DNA from: Acidimicrobiaceae bacterium
Lineage (GTDB): Bacteria; Actinomycetota; Acidimicrobiia; Acidimicrobiales; Ilumatobacteraceae
Direction of reading: 5' to 3'
NCBI GenBank assembly: GCA_003154135.1
Contig: PMCN01000157.1
Coordinates: 1 to 7,398, forward strand
Length of the DNA: 7,398 nt
This document shows positions 4,185 through 7,398 of the stretch, piece by piece; positions within the stretch are counted from its first letter, which is position 1; the number at the start of each line of letters is the position of its first letter. The notes under the pieces were generated by a model, which worked only from the letters and a program-made list of their open reading frames with translations, was not told the DNA's origin and made no database searches. The position numbers and the translations under genes are program-made.

Positions 4185-5380
4185 CAGTACACCTCGACAC
4201 CCTCCGGCCGGCGTGCGAAGTCGGCGCGGACCCGTTCGAGCAGACCCGGTGAGGTCCAGAGGTCGACGATGGTCATGGCCATCGCCTTGGCGCCGTCGAT
4301 GACCGCCTGGTCGCCGGCGGGGCTCGCCGCCCACTGGGCGAACTCGACGCTGTGGATGGGCACGCCGTCGGGGGCCACCTTGATCATCGGGTGGATCGAC
4401 GGGACGAGGTAGCTGACGTTGCCCATGTCGGTGCTGCCCACCACGTGGTGGCCGCTGGTGGTGGGGTCGAGCACGATGCGTCCGAGGCGGGCCGCGTTGG
4501 CCACGTACGACTGCACCATCGGCTGGTTGTCGATCATGTCGGCGTAGGTCTCGCCCACGAACTCGTGGCTCATCGTGCACCCGCAGGCCTGCGCGGCGCT
4601 CTCGAGGCAGTTGAGCACGCGGGCCTTCAACGGCTGCAGCGACTCGATGGTGCCGGAGCGGATGTACCAGTCCATCTCGGTCTCGGCCGGCACGATGTTG
4701 GGCTTGTCGCCCGACTTGGTGAAGATGCCGTGGATGCGCTCGTTGGGCCTGATGTGCTGGCGCAGGGTGGCGATGTTCATGTAGCCGAGCACGGCCGCGT
4801 CGAGCGCGTTGCGGCCCTCCCACGGCGCAGCGGCGGCGTGCGCGGCCTTGCCCTGGAACTCGACGACGAGCTCCTGGATGGCGATGCAGTCGATGGTGAT
4901 CAGGTCGGCATCGGCCGGGTGCACCATCATCGCCGCGTCGACACCGTGGAACGCGCCGGCCCGGGCCATCTTCACCTTGCCGCCCCCGCCTTCCTCGGCC
5001 GGTGTGCCCATGATGCGCACACGTCCGCCGGCCTGCTGTGCCACGAAGGCGGCGGCCAGGCCGGCGCCCAGGCCCGCGGTGGCGATGACGTTGTGCCCGC
5101 ATGCGTGGCCCACACCCGGTAGTGCGTCGTACTCGCAGAGCACCGCGACGGTAGGCCCGGTGTCGCCGGCCGTGGCGTCGAACGCCGTGGCGAGCCCGTA
5201 CGCGTGGCGGCCGGGCTCGATGCCCTGATCGGCCAGCAGGTCGGTGAGCAACCCGTGGGCGAAGTGCTCCTCGTAGTTGAGCTCGGGGTGCTCGTGGATC
5301 GCACGGCTGGCGTGCACGAGTCGCGGCGCGAGCGCGTCGACCCGGTCGCACACGGCCTGCTTCAGCGCTTCGATGTCCAT
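4184..5380 (-). CDS. M20-family amidohydrolase/peptidase, AbgB/PM20D2-like
   Basis: The 398-aa product is a full-length M20 metallo-amidohydrolase with no signal peptide or membrane segment, so it is likely cytosolic. It should cleave an amide or peptide bond with a two-metal centre. The signature EYDALPGVGHACGHN (83-97) supplies C94 and H96. GTPAEEGGGGK (125-135) supplies the general base E129 and metal ligand E130. H154 in MMVHP and H330 in SIHPM complete the site. GKAAHAAAAPW (177-187) is the dimerisation/lid segment with H181. The EYDALPG-V/I-GHACGHN form is seen in p-aminobenzoyl-glutamate hydrolase subunits and PM20D2-type dipeptidases, as recalled; the substrate is not fixed by this. 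ATG 5380 has AAGGAG six bases upstream; an in-frame start at 5443 adds unrelated residues. The gene ends 46 bp before the ThyX-like gene and may be co-transcribed with it. Confidence 0.92.
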   Translation of the reverse strand: MDIEALKQAVCDRVDALAPRLVHASRAIHEHPELNYEEHFAHGLLTDLLADQGIEPGRHAYGLATAFDATAGDTGPTVAVLCEYDALPGVGHACGHNVIATAGLGAGLAAAFVAQQAGGRVRIMGTPAEEGGGGKVKMARAGAFHGVDAAMMVHPADADLITIDCIAIQELVVEFQGKAAHAAAAPWEGRNALDAAVLGYMNIATLRQHIRPNERIHGIFTKSGDKPNIVPAETEMDWYIRSGTIESLQPLKARVLNCLESAAQACGCTMSHEFVGETYADMIDNQPMVQSYVANAARLGRIVLDPTTSGHHVVGSTDMGNVSYLVPSIHPMIKVAPDGVPIHSVEFAQWAASPAGDQAVIDGAKAMAMTIVDLWTSPGLLERVRADFARRPEGVEVY

Positions 5381-5386
5381 GTCGTG

Positions 5387-5392
5387 CTCCTT
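5387..5392 (-). promoter_or_regulatory. Shine-Dalgarno of the M20 gene
   Basis: AAGGAG on the minus strand, six bases before ATG 5380, is the strongest ribosome-binding site in the window. It fixes the start against the upstream in-frame candidate at 5443. Confidence 0.8.
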
Positions 5393-5477
5393 CCGGACGG
5401 GCAGCGCCGTGCATGAGCACGATCGCCGCGTGGCGACCCGCACGTCCAGGCCTGCATCTGCTCGACGGTAGCGCGAA

Positions 5478-5507
5478 CCGCCGGACGCCGGGTGAGGCGG
5501 CCGGTGG
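5478..5507 (-). terminator. Possible hairpin terminator after the helicase/DAGK-like pair
   Basis: CCGCCGG (5478-5484) can pair with CCGGTGG (5501-5507), seven pairs with one G-U, with a 16-nt loop. It begins three bases past the DAGK-like stop. No U-tract follows. The remaining gap up to 5381 also has a small CGTGC/GCACG hairpin (5408-5421). I see no convincing promoter there; TACCGT (5470-5465) is a weak -10 candidate without a good -35. Confidence 0.3.
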
Positions 5508-5509
5508 CC

Positions 5510-6133
5510 TCAGGCGTAGACGAACAGCGCGTCGGGCTCGACGGTGATGTCGATGGTGCTCGCCGTGCGCCAGCGCACCCCGTCGACCCATACGACGAGC
5601 GGCCGGGAGAACTCGGCCCGGTGCGTGGGGCCCGAGGTGGCATGCAGCTGCGGATGCGGCAGGTGCGAGCCCGTGCGGGCCCGGGAGCGAGCGTGCGCAC
5701 GGGCTCGCCACGACATCGCCGAGTCGACGCGAACGACGTCGACGCGACCGTCGTTGGGATGCGACCGCGGGGCCACGTCGTACGGTCCGAGGAACTGCGC
5801 GTTCATCGCCAGCAGCACCTCACCGGTCCACCACGACCGGCGGGCGACCACGTGCGCCACGGCCCAGGTGGTGTCGTCACCGGCCGTCACGCGCAGCAGG
5901 TCGACGCAGGCCCGGGTGACGGTGCCCGGGAACCGACCGGGCCTGCCACCACCCATCGTGCGCGCCAGATCGCCCTCCCCGAGGCCCAACTGCGTGCCGT
6001 GCTGCCCGACGTCGTGGGCAGCGTTGCGGTGGCGCACCACCCACTCGCGGGCCGCGGCGTCGTCGGGTGCCACGTGCAGATCGGACGGTGACTCGACGGT
6101 CTCGCCCCACTGCTCACCCTTGCGGATGGTCAT
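5510..6133 (-). CDS. Stand-alone diacylglycerol kinase C-terminal-like domain protein
   Basis: The 207-aa product resembles only the C-terminal beta-rich domain of DAGK/YegS-type lipid kinases. Matching features are MNAQFLGPYDVAPRSHPNDG (110-129), VDVVRV (131-136), TGSHLPHPQ (154-162) and VWVDGVR (181-187), followed by EPDAL (199-203), the order found in kinases of 300 aa or more. The GGDGT-type ATP-binding motif and the N-terminal kinase domain are absent. GGGRPGRFPG (61-70) is a glycine-rich segment but not that motif. The protein begins MTIRKGEQWGE, which I recall as a conserved start of short actinobacterial homologues; this suggests a real family rather than a truncation. Lipid phosphorylation is unlikely from this protein alone. 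ATG 6133-6131 overlaps the helicase stop (6132-6130) as ATGA, so the two are probably translationally coupled. Confidence 0.8.
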   Translation of the reverse strand: MTIRKGEQWGETVESPSDLHVAPDDAAAREWVVRHRNAAHDVGQHGTQLGLGEGDLARTMGGGRPGRFPGTVTRACVDLLRVTAGDDTTWAVAHVVARRSWWTGEVLLAMNAQFLGPYDVAPRSHPNDGRVDVVRVDSAMSWRARAHARSRARTGSHLPHPQLHATSGPTHRAEFSRPLVVWVDGVRWRTASTIDITVEPDALFVYA

Positions 6134-7398
6134 CCTGCGACGTCCTGGGCGGGTGCCACCACCGGCGCGGGCGCGTCGTCGACCTCGACAGCGCTCGACG
6201 CGGCGACGACACCGCGGAAGAGAGCATCGGCTGCCTCCTCGGCAACGAGGCGGGTGTCGCGCGAGGGCGCCACGAGCGCGAGCTGACGCAGGAGGTCGAT
6301 GAGCTGCTTCATTGTGCGCACGAAGTCGCCGCCCGACAGCTCCTCTGCCGCCACCACCTCGGCAAAGCCCTCCCCTGCCGCCCACGCATAGGCGACCGCG
6401 ATGAACGTGGGATCGGGCGGGCGGTGCACGTTGAGGCCGGCCTCCTCCTCGACGGCCTGCAGCTCGTAGCTGATGCGCGCGATCGACTGCCACCGACGAC
6501 GCGCCAGTGGCGACGGGTACCACGGAGCGGGAGGCGCCTCCGGACTGCGGTGCTCGTACACGAACACGCTCGCGAGCCCCGCCAGGGATGCGGCGTCGAG
6601 GCCGTCGAGAAGGCCTTGGCGCACGCACTCGACCACCAGCAGATCGCACTCGTGGAACGTGCGGGCGAGGATCTCCCCGGCTTCGGTGAGCGACCAGCCG
6701 TCGACGTAGCCCCACTGGTCGAGCACCCGCAGCACTCGGTCGAAGTCGCGGGCGATCGACTGGCTACGGCCACGGACGCGCTGGCGCAGCTCCTCCACCT
6801 CGTGCGCGATGCGCTCGGCCTGGCCGGCCGCCTTCATCCTGTCGGCGAGGTCGGGGTCGTCCTCCACCGGGTGGGTGAGGGGCAGATCCTCGGTGAACAC
6901 CCGGTGGCGCCGGCCGTGGGGCGAGGTCTCCGCGCGCTCGAGGCGCAGGGCCACCTCGCGCTGGAAGTCGTGCCGGTTGGGTGCGTAGTCGGCGGGCAGC
7001 TCCACGCGGCCGATCGACTTGGGCGGTTCGTCGAAGTCGACCGAGGTGAGCATGAGCGTGTCGCGCCGCGTCGTGAGGCCGGTGAGGCGCACGCCGCCCT
7101 TGCGATGCGCGTTGGAGAGCACCGCGACGCGCCCCGCGTAACGGCCTTTCTCGACGTAGATGATGTCGCCGGGGCGCAGCTTCATCAGGGCCAGCGTGAC
7201 CACGTCGTCGCGGCCCACCGTGCCCGCCCCACCGGCGTTGCCTTCCCTGCGCTTGGCCTCCACGTCGGCGCGTTGGCGGCGGTACTCGTCGATGTCGCCG
7301 AACGGGCTGTGCGACCGCTCGAGCAGCTCGCCGAGGTGCTCCTGACGGCGCTCGAGGCGGGCTTCGATCTTCACCACGTCGCGGTCGGCCTGGTACTG
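6130..7398 (-). CDS. helY: Ski2-like DEAD/DExH RNA helicase, C-terminal part (HelY/Mtr4 type; 5' part outside window)
   Basis: The frame is open at the window edge and gives 422 residues, the C-terminal part of a protein usually about 900 aa. The ATPase core (Walker A, DExH) is not visible. A charged coiled segment (about 1-48) is followed by a beta-rich part with MKLRPGDIIYVEKGRYAGRV (about 72-91), like the arch/KOW insertion of this family. From about residue 210 the helical bundle and DSHCT domain follow: LTEAGEILARTFHECDLLV (about 237-255), SVFVYEHRSP (about 277-286) and GDFVRTMKQLIDLLRQLA (about 357-374), all family hallmarks. The last 20 residues are a loose Pro/Ala/Val tail. Actinobacterial HelY is thought to act on RNA structure or processing, but its substrate is not settled. 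The symbol is by family resemblance. An internal GTG at 7377 is not the start. Confidence 0.88.
   Translation of the reverse strand, partial: QYQADRDVVKIEARLERRQEHLGELLERSHSPFGDIDEYRRQRADVEAKRREGNAGGAGTVGRDDVVTLALMKLRPGDIIYVEKGRYAGRVAVLSNAHRKGGVRLTGLTTRRDTLMLTSVDFDEPPKSIGRVELPADYAPNRHDFQREVALRLERAETSPHGRRHRVFTEDLPLTHPVEDDPDLADRMKAAGQAERIAHEVEELRQRVRGRSQSIARDFDRVLRVLDQWGYVDGWSLTEAGEILARTFHECDLLVVECVRQGLLDGLDAASLAGLASVFVYEHRSPEAPPAPWYPSPLARRRWQSIARISYELQAVEEEAGLNVHRPPDPTFIAVAYAWAAGEGFAEVVAAEELSGGDFVRTMKQLIDLLRQLALVAPSRDTRLVAEEAADALFRGVVAASSAVEVDDAPAPVVAPAQDVAG

Noticed and set aside
2611..4302. 563-codon open frame on the plus strand
   Set aside because: It is antisense to the ThyX-like gene, which has clear family motifs. 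Long antisense frames are expected at this GC content.
4438..4451. Perfect 14-bp palindrome CCACCACGTGGTGG
   Set aside because: It lies inside the M20 gene and follows from the codons for His-His-Val-Val. There is no promoter nearby.
4352..5122. 256-codon plus-strand frame opposite the M20 gene
   Set aside because: It is antisense to a well-supported M20 gene and is rich in His/Val/Asp with no recognisable motif.
5381..5443. N-terminal extension of the M20 protein to 5443
   Set aside because: The added residues are Arg/Ser/Cys-rich and lie upstream of a strong AAGGAG. The M20 family begins near residue 1 of the shorter form.

Overview
The window is GC-rich and gene-dense. It looks like an actinobacterial chromosome, most likely from the class Acidimicrobiia (Ilumatobacter-like). 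This rests on codon use, short or overlapping gene junctions, a probable leaderless promoter, a HelY/Mtr4-type helicase end, a DUF4193-like zinc-ribbon protein and a short stand-alone diacylglycerol-kinase-like domain. The lineage is inferred; no rRNA or tRNA is present to confirm it. There is no sign of phage, insertion sequence, CRISPR array or plasmid origin.

Layout. Two genes run rightward: the last 25 codons of an acidic-tailed protein (1-78) and a complete enoyl-CoA hydratase (184-969). The 105-bp gap between them holds a 13-bp stem-loop, a 14-bp direct repeat and a -10 box placed for leaderless transcription. A 17-bp tandem repeat that includes the hydratase stop codon fills the convergent junction at about 961-1035. 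Everything further right reads leftward. In transcription order from the right edge these are: the 3' part of a Ski2-like RNA helicase (7398-6130); a DAGK C-terminal-like protein whose start overlaps the helicase stop as ATGA (6133-5510); an M20 amidohydrolase of the AbgB/PM20D2 type (5380-4184); a 533-aa tandem ThyX-like protein (4137-2536); and a three-gene unit of a very acidic DUF4193-like zinc-ribbon protein (2427-1957), an unrecognised two-module protein (1945-1475) and a GNAT acetyltransferase (1475-1044).

How the genes may work together. The helicase and DAGK-like genes are translationally coupled. The M20 and ThyX-like genes are 46 bp apart, with a nested hairpin between them that ends against the ThyX-like ribosome-binding site. 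The DUF4193 unit appears to have its own promoter, with a CRP-like TGTGA-N6-TCACT palindrome just upstream. Its last two genes overlap by one base (TGATG).

The most interesting item is the ThyX-like protein. It is an apparent internal duplication in which the two halves keep complementary parts of the flavin-dependent thymidylate synthase signature. The RHR triplet survives only in the C-terminal half and the S..E.S.RY part only in the N-terminal half.
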